In this document: piece after piece, positions 41,501-56,500 of the stretch
Layout: each line of letters opens with the position of its first letter
How positions within the stretch are numbered: position 1 is the first letter of the stretch
Origin: Siphonodentalium dalli
Taxonomy: Eukaryota > Mollusca > Scaphopoda > Gadilida > Siphonodentaliidae
Length of the DNA stretch: 64,000 bases
Direction: 5' to 3'
Assembly: GCA_032622095.1 (NCBI GenBank)
Contig: CP136062.1
Location: 52,343,349 to 52,407,348, forward strand
The notes under the pieces: generated by a model
The model's input: only the letters and a program-made list of their open reading frames with translations
Told to the model about the DNA's origin: nothing
Database searches by the model: none
Position numbers and translations under genes: made by a program

Positions 41501-44500
41501 CATGAATATGGGCCGTATTTAATACTAGCAATGTGACCCGGCATCGCCCAAGTTAACCCTTTCATGATGGGAGCTGTGCTGAAGCAGCATTACATACCCT
41601 GTGCCAGTGCATTCTCCTATATATGCAAGTGTCCCATAGGGAGCCTCGCATATATAAGAGAATGCATTGGTTTACAAGGTCAAGGTAAATATTGTTAGGC
41701 CAATGGATTCTCTTATATATGCAAGGCTCCCTATGGGGATACTCTATGGGAGGCTTGCATATATGAGAGAATGCATTGGCACAGGGTTTTCGCAAAATTT
41801 CAGTAAACTCCAGTCATGGAAGGGTTATATATCTGGTTCTGGCTGTTCCTCTATTATAACCTGATGATGGCTGGCCCTCATCCACTGAAAGCTTGTTAAA
41901 TAACATCTCAAGGTCTCAAACAGAGTTACATCAAACCTGTATATACACATTTTCTTTTGTAGGATGTCATAATAGAGGACTACTGGACTCGTGACCGTGC
42001 ATATAACTATTGTGTGGCAGCATTCACCGTCAACTCGAAGGCTGGAAAGTATTGCTCCTCCGTACTGAGACATAAAGTTACAAGCATCATTGAAAATTGT
42101 GTGGATGATATACAGGTTTGTTAAAATTATGTTGTATATTTTATACGCCTGTTTGAAATATGGTCATATTATGTAATTTATATAACTACCAGCAGATTAG
42201 CCCGCCACTGGCGGCATTGGTCCCATGGCTTTGGTCGATCCATTAATTTCTGTTTTTCAAGGTAACCCCGTACATGCACGCGGACAGCATGCTATCCTAT
42301 AACCCGACAAAAATATTTCCTGTCCCGAGTTGAGTCCAACACGTAATTATGTTTTAGATGGAAGAAATTAAATTTTTTCGATGCTAAATGTTAACATAGG
42401 ATTTCCCATTCAAATCGATTTATGTCTATAAAACTCTTATTTTTCAAAATTTTAAGCTGAGACTTCGTGTGTCTGTATGTAATACTTATATATACTTAAA
42501 ATGACAGAGTCCAATACGTAATTATGTTTTAGATCGAAGAAACTAATTTTTTTCGATGCTAAATTTTAACATAGGATTTCCCATTCAAATTGATTTATGT
42601 CGATAAAACTCTTATTTTTCAAAATTTTAAGCTGAGACTGGGTGTGTCTGCGTGCAATACTTATATATTCTTAAAATGACAGAGTCCAACACGAAATTAT
42701 GTTTTAGATGGAATAAATTAATTTTTTCGATGCTAAATTTTGAGCGATAACGTTGCATTCATATTGTAAACAAACGCTCTTTAATAGCGACGCGTCATAT
42801 ACAAACGCTCATTAATTATCATGCGATTAACCCATCAATCCCCATTGCGGTGGCAGTTGAAGGGTGAATGAGTGGTCGTACGGGCTCGCGATTGGTCCTA
42901 TGACACTGCCCGTGGCTTTTTACCCTTAGATAGGAAGTTTGGGCTCAATCGGTGGAGCCGTTTTCGAGTCTATAAAGGACACATATATATCGGGACGCTT
43001 CTATTGTCGATAAACTAACGAAAAACGATTTCGACATCGGCAGTCACTGCATTTAATTAATATATAAGAATGAAGGTGTGTGTTGTCAATTTAGATAAAA
43101 TATTTGTAAAAATAACTACTTTGAACAAGATTATTCTCCATTTCTATTTGATCACCCTACTGGAGTGTTTCACATCACTTTAAGGCTTAATACTAAAACT
43201 AAAAATTGTCAGGAAATGTATACACCTAAAATAATAATGCAGGTTGCAGTTAATTGATAATCCCGATGCGAGTTGACAGATTTGTGGCGTGATTATCAGG
43301 GGGCAAGCCTGATGATTATAGCGTGTCTGTCATTTGCAGAATGAGGTCTCCAGAGGGTGAATTTAGTGACACTATCCTGCTAGCATCATTGAATTCCCCC
43401 TATGGGACCTCATTCTGCTTAGGCCTCATCTTCTCTAAAAAGTTTCTTTATTATCAAATTAGATTCTATTTCTTTTTTAGTTTAGTTTCTCTATATCGCC
43501 AAATTGGCAGACGACACATTTCATAATCGAGGTTCCTAATGGATGTACAATCACAATATTCACCATTTGGGAACTTCAATCTGAGTCTATGTCTCTCATA
43601 GCAGATGAGGCCATGCAGAATGAGGTCCCCAGAGGGTGAATTTGGTGATGCTAGCCCGCTATGCGGGATATCGTCACTAAATTCACCCTCTGGGGACCTC
43701 ATTCTGCAAATGACAGGCACACTAAACATGCTTGATCAGGGGGTCAAATTCACACTGCCAATATCAACATTGAATTGAATATTTGCAGGGCCCTATCAGA
43801 TCATGAAGATCATCCTTTAAATAATGTCTATTTATAGAGTTCCATCAATATACAGTAATGCCCTAAAGAATCGACTCCTTAACCACAGCAGAATTATGGG
43901 TAACGTTACAGGATTTAGTTGGAAATATGGCTTGTTGCCATTCATTGGAAAGCTCTCACTGAGAAGTTACCCATAATTCTGCTGTGGTTAAGGAGTCAAT
44001 TATTTAGGGCATTACTGTATCTGTGGAATTGTTCCATTGTAGAAATATTTTTTTGACTAATTATTTATTTTTTTCCAGTCCACGAATGGTACAAAGATCG
44101 TTGCTCGGGGTTTGCAGGTGTTTAAGATGACTTGCTTTTTCTATCTGAGATTTGATGTCTCCCTATGGGCTAATTTGATAGAGTTCACTGACAATAGTTG
44201 TCCAAATGACTGTACAGATATGGGCACTTGCACTAAAGGTTTGTCTATTACTGAAAGAGTCTCTAATTAATTTTTCCATGGCCAGGGTTGACCTTCACGA
44301 CGATAAAATATATGCTAGTATCCAGCATGAAATTTTTTTATTCAGGCATATATCAAGTTTCAAAAGTTAATTGTTGATGGTATCAGATGTTATCAGATGA
44401 ATTTCGAGATGAGGCTAAAATTTGTAACTCCCAGGGCTTAATATCTGACGAGAATCCAAATCATTATTCTCAGTTTGATTCTCTTAAAAGCAGGTGAATT

Positions 44501-47500
44501 CGCTGTAGAAATGCTATATTTTCATTCTTTCAAATTTTTTTTTTGATTTTAAGTTCTGAACTCCGTGGCTGTAGGGTTCTGGTTTCCTTATTTATGTTAT
44601 AGTATGAAATGAGGTAATAGATTCACAGACCTTGTCATTTCTGCTTTTAAAAGAGTTACCAAATGACATGGTTTGTGTTTTCCATTCTAGAGTTATCTTT
44701 CTTTGTGCATATTAAATTTGGTTTTACGTCCTGCTCATGTTTCAATACTGTGGGGGTATATTCCAGCACCTGAGGTGCAACCTTTTTTTAACCCTCTCAT
44801 TATGGAAGCTGCATTGTGCAGCATTAAAGATCCTGTGCCAGTGCATTCTCTTATATATGCGAGTCTCCCATGGGGAGCCTCGCATATATAAGAGAATGCA
44901 CTGGCTTACAAGGTCAAGGTAAATATTGTTAGGCCAATGAAACTCGCATATATAAGAGAATGCACTGGCTTACAAGGTCATGGTAAATATTGTTAGGCCA
45001 ATGAGACTCACATATGTAAGAGAATGCATTGGCACAGGATTTTCGCAAAATTTCACGAAGTTCCAGTCATGGAAGGGTTAATAGAAATAATAAGGGATTC
45101 AAGGATTAGCTTTAATTGATTGTTGTTTTCAGGACGCTGTGTGTGTGATACTGATGAATACAGAGATGTCGATTGCTCTGTCTCCATTTCCAAAGCACCC
45201 GTCATTCTCGGATTGGAAAACGGCGGCTTCTGTGACAAAGCTAAGAGCTGCAGAAATAAAATCCTTATACATGGATACGGATTCTTCAAATCTGTTAACC
45301 TTGTTGTTGTATTCCGGCAAATTACAGTAAGTCACTAACTCCATGTTATTTATGTATGACATTTCTTATTATTTTTACCATGATTTCAGTTAAAATTACA
45401 TTCCGGCAAAAATTTCATTTGAAAAAAAAAAGTTCTATGATACAATAATTTATAGCATAAAACATATGACTATATAAAATTGAAACTTATCTTCGGGCAA
45501 AATTTCAATAATAAAAAAAAAACTTTCTGAAATACAATAATTTATAGCTCAAAACATTACAATTAAAGGTGGATTATCTCTTTGTAAACATGTATTATAT
45601 AGTTACCGGGGTATAAAATATTAGATTTGAATCGAAGACTCCTGTCCGGAAATGCTTCTATCGATTAATATTAATATTATTTCGAATATTTTCTGGTCTA
45701 AAAAGGTGTGTTTGTTCAGCTAACGAACAATAGTGGTTACTGTTAACAGAGACCATAAATTATATTGTGCAATTTTGTCACAAATAAACGTTAATTATAC
45801 TCATTACCGCTTATATTTGTGGAACAAAACAATACAAACAACCAATCTGTGATATTTGACATTCGTTGCATAGCCCTAGGAACAGCCCAGTGCTCTATAT
45901 CGCAATACGGTCTCATCCGAATGGTCGGTTCTTAAAATAGTAACATAAACGGGCCCGATTTAATATTCGAAATAAAATCAATATTAATTGATAGAAGCTT
46001 TTCCGGACATAGGTCTTCAGTTTATATCTATTATTTTATACCCACTCAACTATTTAAAATTTGTTATTTAAAGAGATAATCCATCTTTAAATAGAAAGAT
46101 ACCCGGGATGAGTGATATCGTACACGGACATGTTATGGAAAGTGTCTAGATCCCTAACAGCATCTCTAAATATAATTTTATTGCAGATGAGAATTGACGG
46201 ATCATTCGAGGTCAGCGCAGACAACATAACAGTCCAACCAATCCTCATAAACTTCGGAACATTGCTCGTTACTCCACCAAGTCTAACGGTTAGCTGGAGT
46301 CTGACTGTCATTACCTACACCATCCAGTCTCAGGCATTCAGATATGTCATTCTTAATTCAAACTGTGCGTCATGTACATTAGATGGATGCACCATAGAGG
46401 TTTGTATTAAACATAATATCAGTGTCCACAAGCCTTAAGTAGTGTGTCTCTCATTGGCAGAATGAGGTCCCATGAGGGTGAATTTAATTACGCTGCCCCC
46501 ACATAGCAGGCTAGCATCACCAAATTCATCCTGTGGCGACCTCATTCTTCTTAGGTATTATCTTCTGGGAAGTATCTATAGTCTCAAATTGACATAGTTT
46601 TTAGTTACTTTTTCCTTTCTGTTCAGTTTCTAGATCGCCAAATTTGCTAAAGATAAAATACATAATTGAGGTGACTAATGGGTGAACATCACCAACTTCA
46701 ACTAGAGAACTTCAATTTGATGTTAAGTCTCCCATAGCAGTTGAGGTCAAAGCAGAATGATACTTTTTGATACTTCCCAGAAGATGAGGCCTGAGCAGAA
46801 TGAGCTTCCCAGAGGGTGAATTCTGTGCAGGATAGCATCACAATATTCACCCTCTGGGGACCTCATTCTGCAAATGACACACTATTTCAAGGATTGAGTG
46901 ACCATTGTCCAAGGCAGGGACAGAATTACCCAAATAACAGAATAATAACGCTCATTGCATGGTTCATAGCGTTCGGCCAGAGGCCTTTTTCGGTGCAACT
47001 TTCGAAGATAAGCCTATGTTCATGCAATGAACAACGAAGTTATGGGGGAGGGAGTATAATAAACCAGTTAGGCCACATAAAAAAAGGTGTTTGTTTCTCA
47101 AGGAATTTTTTTTTCAAAAGTTATGAGGGAGGCAGGTATATGTTATTATTATTTATTTAAAAATTTTCAGATGAGGGAGGCAGGTTTTTGTTTTTTTATA
47201 ATTTTATTTTAATGATACCGTGTAACAAAACACTCCTTTATATTCAAATTTATCATATAACATGGAAAGCCTTAGGTGGTGGACAGAGTACATATACATG
47301 CAGCTAAATGATAACAGATCTGAAATGGGAAAGTATCTGAAAGTCTGAAACTATATTCCATTTGGGAAGAAATTTATATATGCAATTAGAAATGATATAG
47401 AAGCAGACAAATTTTATTATTTTTTAATTTTTGGGGTCATTATACCCAATGAAATGTTCAAACATTTTTGATAAAGATCATGCCTTTTGAAATCCAAGTG

Positions 47501-50500
47501 TTCTAATTTCATTGAAACACACAAAGTCTCTCGATAAATCATCTCTTCTTGGTTTGCTGTTGTATGTTGGAAATGTGGTACTTTCCTTCTTTATTAGAAT
47601 AGAAGTTCAAAAGCGTTTTTTTTTAATATACATGAATCACCAGCATAATTTGGAACTGTAACATCAATGTCATTCTTTTTTATAATTATTTCGAGTTGTA
47701 TGTATCGACCGACGGAACATCCGAACGTTGTTGCAACATCAGAGGCATTTAACTGTTCATCAACACAATAAAAATCCGATGTTTTCAATTTTGAAATGCG
47801 AACTTGAAACAGTGTGAAAAGTGATTGCAGAATTGTTCGCCTGAGATTCCTCTCGGTATTCAGTAAGAATTATCCGGTTTGTTTTCGTCAATAACTTTCT
47901 CCCGAAGGAATTGAAAAGAATGTGTATTAGGGCATGGTATAACTGTCCATGGTACAAGGTGTTGAAGAGGTGCTCCCAGCTTCTTTCCAAATACGGCAAC
48001 ATTTATTAGTTACGAGCGTGGCCATTTTTCATACCGGAAACAACGAGGAGGTGCGCTCGATCTCGCAACCCGGAATCCGGTGTACTTTTACCACCAAAGA
48101 GGCATAACTCTATATACTTACATTGCTTTCATCCTGCCAATCTCAACAGTGAAAATTGGGAACGCGCGGTAGGGTAGTAAGCTTATTATAAGCCGGCGAT
48201 AAAAAGTGCCAATGCGCACAGTTTTTTAAGACGCGGCGGAAGTTGCATTTTTATGTGGCCTTAGTTAAGCACTTAACTTCACTGCACATGCAATGCTAAC
48301 ATACATTATTTGAGAAAACTCTGTTCGGTGAATCAGATCTAAGCCTTTTAACCCTTTCAGTGCCAGGGGCCGATGAGATCGGCCCTAATTTACGGTCTGT
48401 AAAATTGGCCCTAAAAAAATTTTTTTTTTTTTTTTTTTTTTAGATTTAAAAAAAATTATTAAAATTGTAAAAAATTGTAAAAATAATAACAAATGATGAA
48501 AAATTGTTAGGCCAATGCATTCTCTTATATATGCGAGGCGACCTATGGTCGACTCACATATATAAGAGAATGCATTGGCACAGGGTATATGGGTTGATAC
48601 AAAAATCGGACCTGGCACTCAAAGGGTTTAAGCACTTTTTGAGACTTGCTGAGGCATTTTAAAAACTATTACGTAATTGTGTATCTAGGAATCAGCTTAT
48701 CTGTCTGCCATCGGTCCGTCCGTGGATGCAACTTTGTCCAAGCTTGTATTCTTACATTTTTCAGTCAATGTTTTAAAACTTGGCACAGCTATTTGGTACT
48801 AAGGGAACCTGTGCATCTGCAATTATGGAGTTATTCCCCTCTTTCAACTTAAAATTTTTCGCATCATGCAGAATGTTGTCCGAGTTTGTATTCCTACATT
48901 TCCCAGGCAATTTTTTAAAAGCTTGGCATAGGGCCAATTGGGAAATTTTGTTTTGCAGTTTTTTCTCAATTGTTTGTTTCACAAGTTTGTCCTAATTTGT
49001 ATTCATTGTATTTTTACCGAAAAACAAATTTGTTAATATGGCTACCATTAAATTAGGCCAAGTGTATTGTGGGGGATATCCTTTGTCCCACTGGGACTGT
49101 TTCACCTCAAGTTTGTTACTAATGAGCATTTGAAATTCCATGTCTTTTTAAGAAAGGAAAATGTTTCATCGATGGAGCTTGTTTGGGCATCGGTGAATTC
49201 CACCCAGACAACAACACTCTAGTATGTGAACCCTCTATCGACCAAACAGCATGGAGCCAACTGGGATGTGAGTATCCATAGAAACAGACAGAATATCTTC
49301 TATTTTGCTTTATAGTCTTTTTATAGGCAAGTAAAATTAATGTTTTTTTCACAGGCAATCCCGAAAATACTAGGGTTATATGAAATGGCACGTTCCACAC
49401 ATATTCAGTTGTGAGAGGAGTTTACGGTTGCTAGGAGACAAGGCATTTGGTGAAATAGTTTAATTAGTTTAACAGTGCTTGTTCTTATGTTGTAATACAA
49501 TTGAGAACATGCATTCTTTTCGCCTTTAATTGTGAAAATTATGACATGTGTCACGCAAAATGAAAAACTGTGTTATAATCATGGATGAGTTTCCAACATC
49601 ATGGCGGAAGTAGAAATTTTAGTAAATTATAATTTAACAACAAAATTCTTTTTTTTCCATCTTATATACAGTAATGCCCTAAATAATCGACTCCTTAACC
49701 ACAGCAGAATTATGGGTAATTTTTCAGGATTTAGTTCCGACTAAATCCTGAAAAATTACCCATAATTCTTCTGTGGTTAAGGAGTCGATTATTTAGGGCA
49801 TTACTGCATTTCTTAATATTCTGCAATGGCCCTCACCTATTCTTTATATGGTTAAATATAACCATTTCTATACTAAATGGATTCTACCACTCAGTTATAA
49901 AAATATATACATTGGAAGAAACTATTATTCATTTGGAGGGGTGTTCAGGTAATAAAAGTAGACGACCGACATACAAAAAGATAACACAAGAACGGAACGA
50001 TTCATATTCAATGGTGGGAAATGTTCAAATAATACGTTCAACAAACGACCTATAGTCATTTGTTGAACTTATTATCTGAACATTTCCTATGGGAACTACT
50101 GATCAATGAGTATTTAGTCCAGAAAGGGTTAAAGGGGTACTGTACCCCAAACCCGGCCATTTATGGGACCATCTACTTTTATACTCAACAGAATATATGC
50201 AACAAATGAATGAATTTGAGCCATGGATTAGTTCAAAATACACTCATGTGCTCTCTGAACGATGCAAACAACATGGTAATTATAATGAAAATGAATTTAT
50301 GGCTGGAGTCATAAAATCATTTTTATTATAATTACCATGTTGTTTGCATCCTTCAGAGAGCACATGAGTGTATTTTGAACTAATCCATGTCTCAAATGCA
50401 TTCATTTGTTGCATATATTCTGTTGAGTATAAAAGGAGATGGTTCCATAAATGGCCGGATTTTAGTGTACAGTACCCCTTTGAACTTATTATCTGAACAT

Positions 50501-53500
50501 TTCCTATGGGAACTTCTCGTCAATGAGTATTTAGTATTGAAAGGGTTAAACTTATTATCTGAACATTTGCTATGGGAACTACTCATCAATGAGTATTTAG
50601 TATGGAAAGGGTTGGTAACAGCTTCTGACGATGTTATCGGAGTAAAAATGGAAACAAAGCTTTCCATCAGTGGTCAAAACAAAACGTTACTTGTGAAACA
50701 AGATGTTAATTTTTGTTTCTCTTAAATCATTTAGAAAGTTAGCAAATTATCATTTATGTATCATATGTATCAGTTGTTGTCTTTGTGTCGAAACATCTCA
50801 TCACTTATCTAATCACTTATCTAATCATTTATCTGATCATTTATCTAATCATTTATCTGATCATTTATCTAATCATTTATCTAATCAATTATTATATGAC
50901 TATGACTATTCTTCCCTAAATACCAATATTGTTTGACGATCTAATCCAAATCATCAGATCACACTGAGTGAGATTTCCCCGGATCAAATCAGTTCACATT
51001 TCTACGGAAATTGCCGAGATGTGCCGATTAACGATGATGGACTATTTGTCTGTTGAAAATAAGAAAACTAAACTGCTGAAATGAAAACAATCGGTAATTA
51101 AATCAGATTAAATGGTTATTATTGTAAAAACTGGGCGTCATATAATTAACCTTTTATCACAACAGTGAGTTGATACATGACATCGCATCACGTCTCATTG
51201 AGGTGGGCAGATTGCCGGATCAAACTCTCTGTCTGTGGCAGCTCGTTTGATCCGGCAATCTGCCCACCTCAACTCGACATGATACTATGGCACGGATCAA
51301 CACACTGTTGTGATAATATGTATTTATCACGTCTTTCAGCACAACTATTCACTTAAAGATAGAGTATCGTCCTTGTACTTTTATGTAGTCTTGAGGCTAT
51401 AAATTAATAATTCGGAGTCAAACACCCAGTCAATAGAAGCTTCTGTCAGATTTTCCCCCCAATTATTTTCTACACACCAAGACTGCGACAGAAAATTGTA
51501 CTATTTATAGAACACTAGACTTTAATACCAGTAGTGATATGTGTTGACAGATTCACAATTGAAAATCTATTTGTTTTTTCAATCTCTTCTGATTTGATCA
51601 TGTAAAACACCACGTATTTCTCATATTTTTTTGGTTATATATACATTTAGGCCCACTTAATTTTCGAGTCACCAATAAATGTTTTTATAGTGCTTTGATA
51701 TACGGTTTTAGTAACAATCTATGCCATAAAATATGATTATCGCTACCAAGCAGGTGCATGCATTGAAGCGAAAGTAGGTGTAATAACACTGATACATATG
51801 TGTCATCTAAACGAGTTAGAAAAAAAAAACTGTTGGATCTTGGAAGTGTTGCTGGGGAAGGTAGTCTCAGTCTTTAACCCTTTACCCAACAGAAGGGCCC
51901 TGTGCCAATGCATTCTCTTATATATGCGAGTCGACCATAGGTCGCCTCGCATATATAAGAGAATGCATTGGCTTAACACATTAAAAATTATAAAATTGTT
52001 AAAGAATGTAAGAAAAAATGGTAAAAAGTGTTTAAAAAAAGATGTCTTTTAGGCCAATGCATTCTCTTATATATGCGAGGCGACCTATGGTCGACTCGCA
52101 TATATAAGAGAATGCATTGGCACAGGGCATAACTGTAACTATCACAATGTGGTCAAGGAGCCGGTTCCAATGATATCCATATTTGTATGGTTCTATTGAG
52201 ACAGACCGAAGATATTTTAGGCTGTTGAAGCTTTATTTGGCCGGTTTTGGCCGGTTTGTTGGGTAAAGGGTTAAACCTTCCATGACTGGAGCTTCCTGAA
52301 ATTTGTGAAAACCCTGTCCCATTGCATTCTCTAATATATGTGAGGCTTCCTATATAAGAGAATACATTGGTCTAACAATATTTACCTTGACCCTGTAAGC
52401 CAGTGCATTTTCTTATCTATGCGAGGCTCCCTATGGGAGACTCACATATATAAGAGAATGCACTTGAGCAGGATCTTAAATGCTGCTCCCATCATGAAAG
52501 GGTTAATTGTTGCTGCGAGACCCTCATCATCTTTGATAGAATTGGTTTGTCTATTATATTGGGTGAGAAAATGCTCTTAGTGGGTGTAGGTAAAAATTTC
52601 ATTTGTTTAGAAGTGTCAAGAATACTCAAGATAGACTTTAATCCTTTGATGCACATTTCATTTTGATAGTTTTCGATCCTTGTAAGTAGTTCCAATGATA
52701 TCCGGTAGATATCACTAATCTAAACAAAACTGATAACAACCTTCCTGATCATACTGAACTTGTCATGAATAACCATGGCAACGACCATTAGTTCTGACCT
52801 GGTAGATTAAACTGATATAAACAACAGTGATAAACAACCTTCCTGATTATACTGAACTTGTAATGAATAACCATGGCAACGACCTTTAGTTCTGACCTGG
52901 TAGATTAAACTGATATAAACAAAACTGATAACAACCTTCCTGATCATACTGAACTTGTCATGAATAACCATGGCAACGACCTTTAGTTCTGACATGGTTG
53001 ATTTAACTGATATAAACAAAACTGCATGATAACAACCTTCCTGATCATACTGAACTTGTAATGAATAACCATGGCAACGACCTTTAGTTCTGACCTGGTA
53101 GATTAAACTGATATAAACAAAACTGATAACAACCTTCCTGATCATACTGAACTTGTAATGAATAACCATGGCAACGACCTTTAGTTCTGACATGGTTGAT
53201 TTAACTGAAATAAACAAAACTGATAACAACCTTCCTAATCATACTGAACTTGTCATGAATAACCATGGCAATGACCTTTAGTTCTGACATGGTAGATTAA
53301 ACTGATATAAACAAAACTGATAACAACCTTCCTGATCATACTGAACTTGTAATGAATAACCATGGCAACGACCTTTAGTTCTGACATGGTTGATTTAACT
53401 GAAATAAACAAAACTGATAACAACCTTCCTGATCATACTGAACTTGTCATGAATAACCATGGCAATGACCTTTAGTTCTGACATGGTTGATTTAACTGAA

Positions 53501-56500
53501 ATAAACAACACTGATAATGACCGACTCTCCTGATCTAATAGTTTGAAATGTTCCTAAATAACCTTCATATTCACCGTTTTGACCTGGTAGATCGAAACAA
53601 TATGAATAACCATGGTAATCATCTTTCTTACCTGCTAGATCGAACTGACACCAAATAAACCTAGTAATGACCGTTCTGAGCTGGTAAATTGAACTAACAC
53701 TAAAAAATCCAGTAACGACCGTTCTGAGCTGGTAAATCGAACTGTCACTAAATAAACCCAGTAATGACCGTTCTGAGCTACTAAATCGAGCTAACACTAA
53801 AAAACCCAATAACCTCATCCAGTAGATTAAACTAACACTGAATGAACCCAGTAACAAACCCATGACAACATTTCTGACCTGGTACGAACTGATAAAAATA
53901 ACCCTGGTAATATTTCTAAACTGGTACGAACTGATAAAAATAACCCTGGTAATATTTCTAAACTGGTACGAACTGATAAAAATAATCCTCGTAATATTTA
54001 TAAACTGGTACAAACTAATTAAAATAATCCTGGTAATATTTCTAAACTGGTGCAAACTGATAACAATAACCCTGGTAATATTTCTAAACTGGTACAAACT
54101 AATAAAGATAACCCTGGTAACAACATTTCTGAACTGAGAGATAAAAAAATTCCCACTTCTTAACCCTTGAATTGTTCAAATTTAGATAATAGGATGAGTT
54201 TATTTTCAATGATTTATCTTTTGTTATAATGATATGTTTAAATATGTGCACTGCCTTCATATTAATCATGATGGTTTCATATTAGCCTGAGTTTAGTGTG
54301 CCTATCATTTGCAGACTGGGGTCCCCAGAGGGTGAATTTAGTCATGCTAGCTTGCATAGTGGGCTAGCATCACCAAATTCATCTTCTTGGGACCTCATTC
54401 TGCATGGCTTCATCTGCTATGGGAGACATACTCAGATTGAAGTTCTCAAATGGTGACTATTGTAATGTACACCCATTGGGAACCTCGATTATGCAATGTG
54501 TCGCCTGCCAATTTGGGGATACAGAGAAACTAAACAAAAAAAGAAATAGAATCTATGTGAAGAAGTTTCTATAGAAATTTTATAATAAAGAAAATTTCCA
54601 GAGAAGTGAGGCTAAGCAGAATGAGGTCCCCAGAGGGTGAATTTGGAGATGCTAGCCCTCTGTGCTGTGCGGGATTTGCATCACTAAATTCACCCTCTGG
54701 GGACCTAATTCTGCAAATGATAGGCACTAAACTCAGACTTGGTTTCATATTACTATTGTAAACCTGAATCACTGAATAGATCATTGTCGCATGGTACAGT
54801 AATGCCCAAAGTAATCAACTCCTTAACCACAGCAGAATTATGGGTAACTTTTCAGGATTTAGTCGGAAATATGGCTTGTTGCCATTCACAAATAAATAAT
54901 AATTGTAATAATAATTAACATGAGACTAATTTAAAATAGATTTTTTTTATGAGACCTTGAGATGCTGGGTGTCTTTTTGCACAAAACCATGCAACAATGA
55001 CCTATTCACCCCCAGTATTCACTGTGGATCAACTTCATATACCTTGAAACGGCTCAATGGCTCAGTCGTTAAAGGGTACAACTCCAAGCTGTCAGGCCCT
55101 CCAGCGCTGGCGATAAGGGTTCAAATCCACATGTTTCCATCATGGACTCTGTAATTGAAATAGTTAACTGGTGGAGCTGCCAGTTACTTGCGGATGGCCC
55201 ATGGTTTATCGGATATGGTCAACAAGTTTATCAGCCATTGAAATCACTGTTAGATTAGCCGTAAGTGTGTGGATTTCCTCCACCACTAAAACTGGCAATG
55301 TTGTGATATGGCCTTAGTTGCTGAAAACGACATTAAACCCCAATCAATCAATCATTCATATACATTCATATACCTTGAATCATTTTGACAGCTGATGGTT
55401 TCGGTAAGTTTTTCATTAGTCACCTTAACCCTTCTTTACTAATTGGTTCTACTATTCAATAATAAATCTATACATTGGAATGGTCTATTATAAATCTGGA
55501 GGGATGTTCAGGAAATATAAGCAGATGACAGATGAAAAAAAAAATATATCAACAGCAGAAATAAAATATCCCTATACATTGGTTGAAAAGGCCATTTGTT
55601 GAACTTGTTAGACACCTTTCGCATAAAGAACTTTGACCGATAATTATTATGAATAGGGTACTACATCACTAGAATTTGCATTCTTTCTATTCATTGTTGT
55701 TTTTCCCTATTCGTTGTTACAATTACGGTTTCGGATTTTAACAAAACTCCAATATACATCATACAGTAATAAGTTCGCAATCGTTTCTCAGCTCCTTATT
55801 GGAGACGATTTTGAGATTATGTCCTTACATTGTGATTGCCATGTGGCCTTAATTTTTACCTAGTATTAGCAATCAAACGTTGACTCTAAGCTATGACCTG
55901 ATAACAACATAATTTACTGCGAGAAGCAAGCTCGATTATCTCACGAACAGATTCGTAGTCGTCAATTCTGCGAAAAGGTTTTTGGACTGTTTGAAACATT
56001 TACGACTACAATTAGCTATTCTTAATTTTTAACTTTCTTAGTTCATTATGCGAAAGGTGTCTATTATCTGAACATTTCCTAAGAGAATTACAGTAATGCC
56101 CTAAATAATTGACTTCTTAACCACAGCAGAATTATGGGAAATTTTTCAGGATTTAGTCGGAAATATGGCCTGCTGCCATTCATTGGAAAGTTCTTGGTGA
56201 GAGCTCTCTGATGAATGGCAACAAGCCATATTTCCAACTAAATCCTGAAAATTTCCCATAATTCTGCTGTGGTTAAAGGGTCATATACTTTGGGCATTAC
56301 TGTATTCATCAATGATGCTTTAGTATAGGGAGGGTTATACTTATTATCTGAACATTTTCTATGTGATAACTACTCGTCAATGATGTTTTAGTATAGGGAG
56401 GGTTAATCTTATTATCTGAACATTTCCTATTGGATAACTACTCATCAACGATGCTTTAGTATAGGGAGGATTAACTTATTATCTGAACATTTCCTGAGAA

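Noticed and set aside
50795-50892. CRISPR-like array
   Set aside because: 12-bp direct repeats without unique spacers; a minisatellite in a eukaryotic intron. The same applies to 9068-9148 and 63226-63556.
52807-54137. ORFs of 91-201 codons around the 52-54-kb arrays
   Set aside because: Tandem repeat artefacts, both strands open, no codon structure or domain.
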